DNA of 34,949 bases from Bacteroidota bacterium (GTDB lineage: Bacteria; Bacteroidota; Ignavibacteria; Ignavibacteriales; SURF-24): NCBI GenBank assembly GCA_030706145.1, contig JAUZPB010000040.1, positions 1 through 34,949 of the forward strand, in the 5' to 3' direction. The notes beneath the pieces are model-generated. The model saw only the letters and a program-made list of their open reading frames with translations. It did no database searches and was not told where the DNA came from. Positions 17,695 to 26,100 of this stretch are shown here, one piece after another. The first letter of the stretch is position 1. Every line of letters starts with the position of its first letter. The translations under genes were made by a program, and so were the position numbers.

Positions 17695-18399
17695 TTATTT
17701 TTCAATTCCAAGTAATTCAACTTCAAAGATAAGTGTTGCATTTGGTGGAATTGTCTGTCCTGCACCCTGCTCACCATAAGCAAGATCTGAAGGAATAAAG
17801 AGCTGCCACTTGTCGCCAACCTTCATCATCTGAAGAGCTTCTGTCCAGCCTTTTATGACTCCTTTTACAGGAAATACGATAGGTTCGCCTCTTTTATATG
17901 AATTATCGAATTCAGTACCGTTAAGGAGAGTTCCACGGTAATTGCATTTTACTTTATCTTCAGGCTTTGGAGTAACACCGTTTCCAGCTGTGATAACTTT
18001 ATACTGAAGTCCGCTTGCTGTAGTCTTTACACCTGATTTTGTTTTATTCTGAGCAAGGAAAGCTTCGCCTTCTTTCTTATTCTTATCGCCTTCTTCTTTC
18101 ATCTTTGCTGTCTGTTTTGCCATCATATCTTTCTGCCAGTTGGTCATTACTTCCTGAATTTCAGCATCTGTCAGAAGGTATAAACTGTCTTTAGCAAGAG
18201 CATCTTTAATTCCCTGCAGAAGAGCTTTTGGCTCTACTTCAATAGACTGCCTTTTCATGGTCTTGCCTATATCCAAACCTATACTATAGCTGACCTTGTC
18301 TTTTTGTGTCTTAAGATCTGCTTTCTTAATATCACCCTGCTGGCAAGCAGCAACGCTGAAACTAAGAAGAGCAAAAACCACAATTTTCTGAATGTTCAT
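17695..18399 (-). CDS. FKBP-type peptidyl-prolyl cis-trans isomerase, lipoprotein (Mip/FkpA-like)
   Basis: A 234-residue envelope folding factor. The signal peptide MNIQKIVVFALLSFSVAAC ends in a lipobox (VAAC), so the mature protein is lipid-anchored at Cys. Residues about 30-125 form the helical dimerisation domain (VSYSIGLDIGKTMKRQ...), and 130-234 the FKBP fold with GTEFDNSYKRGEP, VIKGWTEALQMMKVGDKWQLFIP and LAYGEQG. I chose the ATG at 18399 because AAGGAG lies just upstream and the lipoprotein signal begins there; a longer frame would add 23 residues without a signal. It catalyses proline isomerisation during folding of outer-membrane and secreted proteins. A possible promoter lies at 18466-18497. 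Confidence 0.93.
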   Translation of the reverse strand: MNIQKIVVFALLSFSVAACQQGDIKKADLKTQKDKVSYSIGLDIGKTMKRQSIEVEPKALLQGIKDALAKDSLYLLTDAEIQEVMTNWQKDMMAKQTAKMKEEGDKNKKEGEAFLAQNKTKSGVKTTASGLQYKVITAGNGVTPKPEDKVKCNYRGTLLNGTEFDNSYKRGEPIVFPVKGVIKGWTEALQMMKVGDKWQLFIPSDLAYGEQGAGQTIPPNATLIFEVELLGIEK

Positions 18400-18465
18400 T
18401 AATTCTCCTTTTTGTCCTTTTATTAGATTAAAACAATTTTTGCCATATTTTTTAAAAATTGAACT

Positions 18466-18497
18466 CAAAGTTACTGCTTATAAATAACTTTAGCAAT
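18466..18497 (-). promoter_or_regulatory. Predicted Bacteroidota-type promoter of the FKBP gene
   Basis: On the minus strand ATTG (18497-18494), a 20-bp spacer and TAACTTTG (18473-18466), the latter a full match to TAnnTTTG. The leader would be about 60 nt. Confidence 0.4.
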
Positions 18498-18563
18498 CTA
18501 TTATTCCAAGGGGAAAAAAATCTTCCTAAATGGAAAAAAAGGCCTTTTGAAGAGAAATTCTTC

Positions 18564-20474
18564 TTATTTCAGGTATAACATTTTGTGAGTCTGGCTTTGA
18601 CCTGCAGCCTTTATTGTGTAGAAATATATTCCGCTAGACAAAGAAACCTCAGACCCTGTCTTTGGAAAAGTTACTTCATGCATACCCTGGGACTGCTCCT
18701 CATCAACAAGAGATGCGACTTCCTTTCCAAGAGGGTCGTATACTTTTAACGAGACAAAGCACGCAGCCGGAATATTATATTTTATAACAGTGGCAGGATT
18801 AAAAGGATTTGGATAGTTCTGAAAAAGTTCAAATTTATCAGCTCTGGATATTTTTTCATCTACACCAACGTAATGAATATTACCATATGTGGTACCACCT
18901 ACCGAGCAGCCCTCGAGTGTATAAATGGCACTTCCGGAAACCTTTATATTTTCTATATGGGATACACCTATTCCCTGGAGCAAATCATATTTCCATGAAA
19001 CTAGAGAGTCACTTTCAAAATGCTTTCTTGCATATGAAGCATCCCAGTATTTAATCATATCGTCATTTTTAAGTACCGTTTTAAGTGGGCCACTATAATT
19101 AAACCTGTAAGACAAAACTGTATCCCCCATGTCAGCAAAAAGGTCATCTACTAAATATTCACCACTCTTATCACTAATGTACCTGAATATCTTTGCTTCA
19201 ATTGAATCAATTCTTTCATAAAACATGGTATATGTCTTTGCAGGATAAGGCCCGGTTTCTCTTATGACAAAATATTTCTTCCCATTTTGCATTGTAGTAT
19301 CGCCGCTAACCTCTCTTATCATCGTAGAATTAAATGCTGGCTGATTTGCTGTGGAATCCTTAAAGGAATAGATCCATTTATTGCCAATAGCTAAAGGATA
19401 ATAGCTTGTTAGCCCTTCCGGGGCATAAAGAATTTTCAAGGTTTTTACAGAAGAAGAAGGAGTAACTTCAAAAATGCCATTTCTTGTGGCAGCATAAACT
19501 ATATCTTTTCCTGGCTTTGCATATATCCCTATTATATCTTTATCCAGGCTTCCGAATGGCTTGAAACTACAGCCAAAGTCTTCAGAAAACAAAATGTCAG
19601 ATCCATCTGCAAGATATATTCTGCCTGACCTTTTTGTATCTACACTCTCTTTTAGATTAGCCTTTCCTGTGAAGACCTTTACAAAACTGCCGGGCTTCCC
19701 AGAGCAGGGAGAAACATACAGGCAATTACGTACAGTCCAGTATATGTGAGAGGAATCTTTATCAAAAAAGAAATTCAAGAGGTTATAATATGAGGAATAA
19801 CCATCATTGTGTACTGAATCTGCTATATCAGTAGTCTTTCCACCATCAGATGATCTTAAAAGATAACCTCTATTTGATAAGCCAAAAATAAGAGAGTCGT
19901 TAAAAGGACTTAAAGAGAGAAGACGAAAATTATTTGAAGTTATTGACCAGTTATCTCCCCCGTCAGTACTTTTAAAAAGATAACTATTTGTGGAATAAAA
20001 CAGCAAGCTGTCATTTTGCTTTGATATTTCAACATTCATAACACCACCCAAACCTCTTGCCAGCAGAGGTCTGTCATAGCGTTCAAGAAGTGGACTCGGA
20101 TCCATTCCTGAAGATGTCCCACAGAAAATATACTTTGAAGGATCGTTATTCCAGAACTCAAAGTCTTGTATTGAGCGCCCTGTACAATAAAAAGGATATG
20201 CATCGCAGCTATAGCCGGCATATAAAAACGGAGTAACTATATTTTTTGAAATATCATAATTAAATATAGTTACAATTGAATTATCATCAGGATATTTGGG
20301 GTTCTTATAGGCCTCATATAGCGTATAAAACAGGTGTGTATTCTGATCTTTGTCCTCCATACCCCTAAGATCTGAATAGCGCGAAACATATGGAGACTGC
20401 GCATAGACTAAAGAAATTGAAAAAATTTCTCCAAAGAGAATAAGTAAACCAAATAGTACAACTACTCTTCTCAT
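18564..20474 (-). CDS. Secreted protein with BNR/YCF48-like motifs and a T9SS type A sorting domain
   Basis: This 636-residue protein has a Sec signal peptide (MRRVVVLFGLLILFGEIFSISLVYAQS) and a C-terminal sorting domain of about 80 residues: YPNPFNPATVIKYNIP, then KVYDPLGKEVASLV, SGIYFYTI and a final KMLYLK. The body contains Asp-box-like turns (STDGGDNWSIT, SSDGGKT) seen in beta-propellers with BNR or YCF48-type repeats, consistent with a beta-propeller. The T9SS would carry it across the outer membrane and anchor or release it. No enzymatic site was recognised. AAGG precedes the ATG. It lies downstream of another T9SS protein on the same strand, 93 bp away. Confidence 0.82.
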   Translation of the reverse strand: MRRVVVLFGLLILFGEIFSISLVYAQSPYVSRYSDLRGMEDKDQNTHLFYTLYEAYKNPKYPDDNSIVTIFNYDISKNIVTPFLYAGYSCDAYPFYCTGRSIQDFEFWNNDPSKYIFCGTSSGMDPSPLLERYDRPLLARGLGGVMNVEISKQNDSLLFYSTNSYLFKSTDGGDNWSITSNNFRLLSLSPFNDSLIFGLSNRGYLLRSSDGGKTTDIADSVHNDGYSSYYNLLNFFFDKDSSHIYWTVRNCLYVSPCSGKPGSFVKVFTGKANLKESVDTKRSGRIYLADGSDILFSEDFGCSFKPFGSLDKDIIGIYAKPGKDIVYAATRNGIFEVTPSSSVKTLKILYAPEGLTSYYPLAIGNKWIYSFKDSTANQPAFNSTMIREVSGDTTMQNGKKYFVIRETGPYPAKTYTMFYERIDSIEAKIFRYISDKSGEYLVDDLFADMGDTVLSYRFNYSGPLKTVLKNDDMIKYWDASYARKHFESDSLVSWKYDLLQGIGVSHIENIKVSGSAIYTLEGCSVGGTTYGNIHYVGVDEKISRADKFELFQNYPNPFNPATVIKYNIPAACFVSLKVYDPLGKEVASLVDEEQSQGMHEVTFPKTGSEVSLSSGIYFYTIKAAGQSQTHKMLYLK

Positions 20475-20567
20475 TTTTATCCTTTAAGAAAAGAACTATT
20501 TACAAAAAACTTTCCGTGTAATTTATTTTGACCTGTTTCATACAAAAACCTTTAGGCAGGTCTCCCC

Positions 20568-23156
20568 TTATTTTATCAGGCTCATTTTACCCGAAATGCT
20601 TTTAGCTCCAAGCCTTAAATTGTAGAAATATACTCCGCTTGGCACAACGCTGCCAGAGGCATTCATACCATCCCATCTTGTAAGATAAGTACCGGAAGCC
20701 AGATTTTCATCCAGTAGTTCTCTTATTACCTCACCCTGTATGTTATAAATGGTTAATTTTGCCCTCTGGAATGAAAGGTCATATGGAACTGTGAACTTTA
20801 TGACAGTCGAGGCGTTAAAAGGATTTGGATAATTGCCCCAAAGCATCATAGATTCAGGCAAAGAAGGTTTATTCTTCCCCTTATCATCTTCTATAGAAGT
20901 AATAAGCATAGCTCCCTGGCCTTTAAGGGCCCCCTTATTGTCTGCAAGATAAGAATTAGTAAAGTTTGGCCGAATATATGTTTCGGCATTAGTCCAAAAT
21001 GCACTTGACCATTCCTGATCGGTCAACCTTTTGAAATTTGTTGTAACATTCTCATAGTAGCTCATTACAGGTCCAACGCAGGCTAATGTCTTGTTGTTAT
21101 CTCCTGTAGGGACAAGAAATACTCCAAGGTTAACCGGACCTGTTCCCACATGCATTACCCAGCCGACCGTATTACCTGATGCATCTGTTGGTGACGTATG
21201 CACATCAGCAATAACATAATCCATTTCTGTCGAAAGCGTTGTGGAAGTATAGATCAGTTTTAAATACCATCCATTATATTTAGGCTCCCCACAACCTACA
21301 CTATAATATGAAAGGACACTTTTTATAAATGTCTTTTCTTTTTCACTTAATGCTGCCCCTTCAAGCTCTTTTTGAGAAATAGATGCAAGTGTATCACTGA
21401 CAGAAGAAAGGTAGGCGAAATAATTAGCTACTGAAGATGCTTTATCATAGGAACTGCTGGCTGCAAACTTTGCAAAATATTCTTTTGCCCTTAAGGCAAA
21501 GGAGCTTATTTGTTTATAAAAATCGGTAAAAGGCTCTACATAGCCACTAGGATAAGAGCATGTAACTGTACCCGAATATGACTGTTTTGCATATAGAAGG
21601 TTATCATGCCTTAGCTGTGCCCATGAAGCTAGCTGCGTATTCATCTTCTCCTGCCAGAAAGATGCTGTCTGCATAAATAAAGGCAGCTTTGTCCTGTCTT
21701 CAGGAGGGTTTAATTTTCTTATTGAATTAAGCCACATGTTATAGATCGTAAGATTCCAGAACTCATCTCCATATGAATCGACCAGATATCTTAGGGCTGC
21801 AAGATTGCTTCCATAATGATATTCATCGAGCTCTTTTTTTAATATCTGAGCCGAAGCATTATTGCCAAGGGCAAAAAGTACATCCTGACCAGATGGGAGC
21901 ATCCTTTTTATGTTTAGTCCATTATATCTTATCTTGTCAAAGACAACCTGGCCTGTTACGTAGGAATCAATAATGAACCTCTGCCCGAAAAGCATAAATG
22001 CAGAGGCTGGAATAATGCTGTCAGGTGAGTTAAAGCCCGTCTCAATTATCTGAGAGAGTATCCTCTGAAAAGCATAGGACTTTGTTAAAAGTGTATTTCT
22101 GAAATTCTTAAACGCCGCAGTATCGAGCAATTGACTGGCTTGTGTAATATTAAGCTCTGAGGTCAAAGACTTCATGTTTTCCAAAGTAACATTATCTGAT
22201 TCACCGACAAAGAACTGCAAAATGCCATTTATATCCTTGTAGAGCTGCATGGAGTTCGATTTTTGGATGGCCTCTAAGACCAAAGAAGCCAGAATTGTCT
22301 GTCGCTGAATATCATTTTCTGTAGGTCTTGGCATAAGTGCTCTTGGAGCAGAAAGATATATTTCAGTTCTTCCAAACCACATCATAGCCTTAAAATACTT
22401 TGCAAGCATTGGCTGAAGCTCATCTGCATAATGGCCGCGCACGGTAAACTGACTGAAATCCATAGCTCTAAGGGTTTCTGAAAATAGAGCTACACTTTGC
22501 GGAGAAGCACTATTTATATAGCTTATAATATCTGAAACAGTAGCTGCATTTGAGCTATAATAGGGCGTGCTAGTTTCATCTAAAAGTTTTCTTGCAACTG
22601 TAATATAAAGGTCAAGGTCCTTAAGTTTTAATTCCATATTAGTGTCTGACTTATATTCCAAGGCAAGAAGAGGCACCTGCGACTGCATTTTTTGAAGCAG
22701 TTCTGTAAGTTTTGGTATTAAGACACCAAGTTCAATATCCTTTAGTATCTTATCATATGAGCGGTGAACGGCATCAAGTATTGCATCTGTTGAAATAAAA
22801 ACAGGAAGGTCATTATAATAGACATTTGAAAAGGCCAACTTAACATTACTAAACTTCAGCCTTTCAGTGACCATAAAGCCATTGTTTTCAAGAAGCGATA
22901 TTTCATCATTAGTCAATTTAAGCTTTATTCTGACAGAATCATTGTAATCGGCTAAGGAGAATTTTGAGTTGATGTTTCCCTTAAAAATTCCTGAAGAGTG
23001 GAGTGAATACAACTGCTCAGTGGTCAAATTCGCATTCGATGAGAGGAAATTCTTATAGGTCTGAAGGTCAAAGTTGTCATTCTGTGCCAGGGTAACTCTA
23101 CCCGTAATAAAAAGCAACAAGATGAAAGACAGCCAGAGTTTAGAAAAATTCTGCAT
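20568..23156 (-). CDS. Secreted DUF3160 family protein with a T9SS sorting domain
   Basis: The 862-residue product has a Sec signal (MQNFSKLWLSFILLLFITGRVTLAQ), a DUF3160-like body (NGFMVTERLKFSNV...DLPVFISTDAILDAVHRSYDKIL, then a long helical region and QTASFWQEKMNTQLASWAQLRHDNLLY) and a C-terminal T9SS domain beginning YPNPFNASTVIKFTVP and ending GKMSLIK. DUF3160 has no established function. I chose the ATG at 23156 since it begins the signal peptide and GAGG lies upstream; the longer frame adds 23 residues of unlikely sequence. The protein should reach the cell surface. A weak GACCTG/CAGGTC inverted repeat (20530-20562) follows the stop. It lies next to another T9SS cargo gene and downstream of the aspartase. 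Confidence 0.8.
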   Translation of the reverse strand: MQNFSKLWLSFILLLFITGRVTLAQNDNFDLQTYKNFLSSNANLTTEQLYSLHSSGIFKGNINSKFSLADYNDSVRIKLKLTNDEISLLENNGFMVTERLKFSNVKLAFSNVYYNDLPVFISTDAILDAVHRSYDKILKDIELGVLIPKLTELLQKMQSQVPLLALEYKSDTNMELKLKDLDLYITVARKLLDETSTPYYSSNAATVSDIISYINSASPQSVALFSETLRAMDFSQFTVRGHYADELQPMLAKYFKAMMWFGRTEIYLSAPRALMPRPTENDIQRQTILASLVLEAIQKSNSMQLYKDINGILQFFVGESDNVTLENMKSLTSELNITQASQLLDTAAFKNFRNTLLTKSYAFQRILSQIIETGFNSPDSIIPASAFMLFGQRFIIDSYVTGQVVFDKIRYNGLNIKRMLPSGQDVLFALGNNASAQILKKELDEYHYGSNLAALRYLVDSYGDEFWNLTIYNMWLNSIRKLNPPEDRTKLPLFMQTASFWQEKMNTQLASWAQLRHDNLLYAKQSYSGTVTCSYPSGYVEPFTDFYKQISSFALRAKEYFAKFAASSSYDKASSVANYFAYLSSVSDTLASISQKELEGAALSEKEKTFIKSVLSYYSVGCGEPKYNGWYLKLIYTSTTLSTEMDYVIADVHTSPTDASGNTVGWVMHVGTGPVNLGVFLVPTGDNNKTLACVGPVMSYYENVTTNFKRLTDQEWSSAFWTNAETYIRPNFTNSYLADNKGALKGQGAMLITSIEDDKGKNKPSLPESMMLWGNYPNPFNASTVIKFTVPYDLSFQRAKLTIYNIQGEVIRELLDENLASGTYLTRWDGMNASGSVVPSGVYFYNLRLGAKSISGKMSLIK

Positions 23157-23223
23157 TCCATACCTCGCACATTTAATATAATGCAAAGTAGAAATTTTGT
23201 CTTTTATTATCAAGGGAAAGTAC

Positions 23224-23276
23224 AATATTCATTACCCCGGCCTTTTATAATAAATTGGCCGGGAATAATGAATATT
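23224..23276 (-). terminator. Long hairpin after the aspartase gene
   Basis: AATATTCATTA (23224-23234) pairs with TAATGAATATT (23266-23276), and the inner CCCGGCC (23236-23242) with GGCCGGG (23257-23263): 18 paired bases and a 14-nt loop. No T tract follows on the minus strand, so it may instead be an mRNA 3'-end stabiliser. Confidence 0.55.
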
Positions 23277-23285
23277 TAAGAAAGG

Positions 23286-25154
23286 TTATTTTATTTTGTG
23301 AGGTTTTATCATGTTCTCTGGAGCAAGCAGCTGGTCTAACTGCTCTTTTGAAAGCAGATTCTTCTCTAAGACAAGCTCATAGACACCCCTGTTAGTCTCT
23401 AAGGCTTCCTTTGCAAGCTGCGTGCAGCATTCATATCCCAAGACAGGATTTAAGGCTGTAACAAGGCCTATACTGTGTTCTACAAGGTATCGGCAGTGCT
23501 CTTCGTTAGCTGTAATACCTTCTATGCAGCGGTGAGCCAGAGTTTCCATACCGTTTTTGAGCATTTCGATGGATTCAAAAATACTTTGTGTAATAACAGG
23601 TTCCATTACATTTAATTCAAGCTGTCCGGCCTCTGCTGCAAGAGTAACAGTAAGGTCATTTCCAATTACCTTAAAGGCTATCTGATTAACGACCTCTGGA
23701 ATAACTGGATTTACTTTTCCAGGCATAATAGATGAGCCCGGCTGCATTGGCGGCAGGTTAATTTCACTTAAGCCTGCCCTTGGACCCGATGATAAAAGCC
23801 TGAGATCATTTGATATTTTTGAAAGCTTTACAGCAAGGCGCTTTAAGGCCGAAGAATACATGACAAAAGCACCTGTATCCTGAGTTGCTTCAACCAGATT
23901 TGGTGAAAGAACAACATCAAGGTTTGTGATCTCACGAAGTTCAGCAATTACCTTATCACTATAATCAGGATCTGCATTTATTCCTGTTCCTATTGCAGTG
24001 CCGCCCATGTTAAGTTCCAGAAACAGTTTTGCATTCTGTTCAAGGCGCTCAATTTCCTCTCCAAGTGTTACGGCATAGGCCTCAAAAGATTGCCCTAGCG
24101 TCATAGGTACTGCATCCTGAAGCTGTGTACGTCCCATTTTTATAATATGTGCAAATTCCTTTGCCTTTGTCATGAAAGACTCAATAAGCAGGCTTAAGAC
24201 CTCAACAAGTTTTTTATTGCTGTTAATAACGGCTATTTTAACTGCCGTAGGATAAGCATCATTTGTTGACTGTGATAAGTTAACATGATTATTAGGGTGG
24301 CAGTATTTGTATTCTCCCTTATCATAGCCTAAGATCTCAAGGGCCCTGTTGGCTATTACTTCGTTTGCATTCATATTTGTAGAAGTACCTGCCCCACCCT
24401 GAATCATATCGACTACAAACTGGTCATGGAATTTTCCATTTAATATCTCATTGCAGGCCTGAACAATAGAGTCCGTGATCGGCTTTGAAAGCAGTCCAAG
24501 TGTATTGTTTGCCTTTGCTGCAGCCATTTTTACCATAGCAAGAGCCTCAATTAGAGCCGGAAACTGCGAGATAGGAATTCCGCTTATATTAAAATTCTCA
24601 AGTGCCCTTAAGGTCTGCACGCCATAATAACTTTCATTTGGCACTTCGCGCTCTCCTAAAAGGTCATGCTCAAGGCGCGTCCTGCCTGACTTAAATTCAG
24701 CCAAAGCATTTACTATTCTGCTATTTGACTGTTTCATACGCCTGTAGACAACCTTAGCAATACGTGAGAGCATCTTAATTCCAAGATCAGGATATTGCTT
24801 GTAGATATCCATCAGTTTATCGCGGCTGATGGCAAAAAGAGTTGAATCCAGTAGAGCACGGGCAGATGTTGAATGGGGCGAATCATCCATAAGTGTACCT
24901 TCGCCCATAAAATCAAATTTTGTAAAGAAAGAAAGCCTTTTCTCTTCCCCAAAGCGAGTCTTCTTAAAAAGCTCTATTTCCCCTTCATAGATAACATAAA
25001 GATTTTTTCTAGGACTGTTCTCCATAAAAACAATCGAACCGGCAGAAAATTCTTTAACTTCGACCTGTTTAGCAATAAGCTTAATTTCATCTTCATTTAG
25101 CCCTTTGAACAGTTCGATCTCTTTCAAGAACTCATTAATAAGTTTAACTTCCAT
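23286..25154 (-). CDS. aspA: Aspartate ammonia-lyase fused to an N-terminal cyclic-nucleotide-binding-like domain
   Basis: A 622-residue fusion. Residues about 8-140 form a CNB-type beta-barrel (LFKGLNEDEIKLIAKQVEV, then MGEGTLMDDSPHSTSARA, then the C helix). Residues about 155-622 are a complete class II aspartase, which splits aspartate into fumarate and ammonia: RLEHDLLGEREVP, GAGTSTNMNANEVIANRA, and the signature loop GSSIMPGKVNP (about 472-482). Typical aspartases have about 470 residues and no such domain. In the phosphate-binding cassette the position of CRP Arg82 is His, so the ligand may not be cAMP. The ATG at 25154 has GGAAAG just upstream; a longer frame of 18 residues is less likely. 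No DNA-binding helix-turn-helix is present. Fumarase is the main alternative for such a lyase, but TSTNMNANEV and overall similarity favour aspartase. Confidence 0.9.
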   Translation of the reverse strand: MEVKLINEFLKEIELFKGLNEDEIKLIAKQVEVKEFSAGSIVFMENSPRKNLYVIYEGEIELFKKTRFGEEKRLSFFTKFDFMGEGTLMDDSPHSTSARALLDSTLFAISRDKLMDIYKQYPDLGIKMLSRIAKVVYRRMKQSNSRIVNALAEFKSGRTRLEHDLLGEREVPNESYYGVQTLRALENFNISGIPISQFPALIEALAMVKMAAAKANNTLGLLSKPITDSIVQACNEILNGKFHDQFVVDMIQGGAGTSTNMNANEVIANRALEILGYDKGEYKYCHPNNHVNLSQSTNDAYPTAVKIAVINSNKKLVEVLSLLIESFMTKAKEFAHIIKMGRTQLQDAVPMTLGQSFEAYAVTLGEEIERLEQNAKLFLELNMGGTAIGTGINADPDYSDKVIAELREITNLDVVLSPNLVEATQDTGAFVMYSSALKRLAVKLSKISNDLRLLSSGPRAGLSEINLPPMQPGSSIMPGKVNPVIPEVVNQIAFKVIGNDLTVTLAAEAGQLELNVMEPVITQSIFESIEMLKNGMETLAHRCIEGITANEEHCRYLVEHSIGLVTALNPVLGYECCTQLAKEALETNRGVYELVLEKNLLSKEQLDQLLAPENMIKPHKIK

Positions 25155-25195
25155 TACTCTTTCCACAATTTTTTTCAAATTCAAAAAATTAATAA

Positions 25196-25203
25196 CAAAG
25201 ATA
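25196..25203 (-). promoter_or_regulatory. Candidate -7 promoter box of the aspartase gene
   Basis: TATCTTTG on the minus strand is a full match to TAnnTTTG, 41 nt before the ATG. The nearest upstream TTTG is only 15 bp away, shorter than the usual 19-20, so only the -7 box is supported. Confidence 0.35.
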
Positions 25204-25218
25204 CACAAATACTAAAAA

Positions 25219-25253
25219 CAAAAAATGGCTGCAGAAAATATCCTAACAGCCAT
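25219..25253 (-). terminator. Rho-independent terminator after the DUF1761 gene
   Basis: Read on the minus strand, ATGGCTG (25253-25247) pairs with CAGCCAT (25231-25225) and is followed directly by a run of T. It separates DUF1761 from the aspartase. Confidence 0.75.
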
Positions 25254-25279
25254 ATAAAAAGATTTTATTTCAATTATTC

Positions 25280-25693
25280 TCATCTCCACATTGAAAGTAT
25301 GATTCCCATCACCATAAAGCCTGTCAGATGAAAACCTGCATCATTCATATATAGTTTTACTTTACGGTCTTCAAATAAAAACGAGACACCCACTGTAGTC
25401 GACATTACGCCTAAGGCCGAAAGTATACCGATCGACATACCTGCAATGGCCGTACTTGCATTCGATAGACAAATAAAATAATCTATTACAAGAGCACATG
25501 TAATGCTTGAAAGAAAAGCCACCAGTGCAACTTTTGTTGGATCTTTCCGCCCCTCAGGACGAATATAATTAAGCTGAAGCATTTTCTTTGCGAATACTTT
25601 AGGAGAATACCAGAGGCTACCAAGGACAAAATAAGAGATTGCGGCAAAAAGAACCGTAAAATAATTTAGCTGTAAAAAGACTGTCGTTTTCAT
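25280..25693 (-). CDS. DUF1761 family small membrane protein
   Basis: A 137-residue protein with four predicted membrane helices. The N-terminal helix with LNYFTVLFAAISYFVLGSLWYSPKVFAKKM is typical of DUF1761, where the GxxWYSPxxF motif is conserved. Its function is unknown. AGGA lies just before the ATG. It is a single-gene unit: a terminator follows it, and a gap of about 400 bp without genes precedes it. Confidence 0.82.
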   Translation of the reverse strand: MKTTVFLQLNYFTVLFAAISYFVLGSLWYSPKVFAKKMLQLNYIRPEGRKDPTKVALVAFLSSITCALVIDYFICLSNASTAIAGMSIGILSALGVMSTTVGVSFLFEDRKVKLYMNDAGFHLTGFMVMGIILSMWR

Positions 25694-26100
25694 AGATCCT
25701 ATATCGGGTTATTAAACATTCCTCTTAATCTGAAAGTGAATACAATAGATCCAAAACTCACGCTATAAAATATTTGCCTTATTATCGGCACTAAAGAGGA
25801 AATCTTTACGGGAAAAAAAACTGTACCCCGAAAGGAAGCACTAATATGTTTGCCCGCCAAAAAATAATTTCTACAAATAAAATATTGTTATAACAGAACA
25901 TTTTCTAAAAAATATGTGCCAAATATAAAGAGAAACTCATCCAAAATAAATTCAAAGGAGGGCAAAACTCCCCCCCGGCAGGAAATTTTGCCCCTTAAAA
26001 AAAAATACCCTCTTTCCCCAAAAGAATGATCTTTTTTGGAAAAGAGGGTGTCAAAAAAAGCGAAAAACTAAAGCGTAAAAACTATTGTTTTTCTTTTTTA
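25694..26100. other. Gene-free AT-rich intergenic stretch with two hairpins
   Basis: About 400 bp with no credible coding frame on either strand. It contains the hexosaminidase terminator at 25997-26049 and a second inverted repeat, GGGCAAAA (25960-25967) with TTTTGCCC (25986-25993), around a C-rich loop. The second hairpin has no T tract; its role is unknown. I see no riboswitch I can name. Confidence 0.6.
25997..26049 (-). terminator. Rho-independent terminator after the GH20 gene
   Basis: Read on the minus strand, ACCCTCTTT (26049-26041) pairs with AAAGAGGGT (26015-26007), with a further CC/GG pair next to a bulge, followed by nine T residues (26005-25997). Confidence 0.85.

Noticed and set aside
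25960-25993. GGGCAAAA/TTTTGCCC hairpin as a riboswitch for the GH20 or DUF1761 gene
   Set aside because: It is not in the leader of a nearby gene in the right orientation with a known aptamer pattern; only a simple stem is seen.
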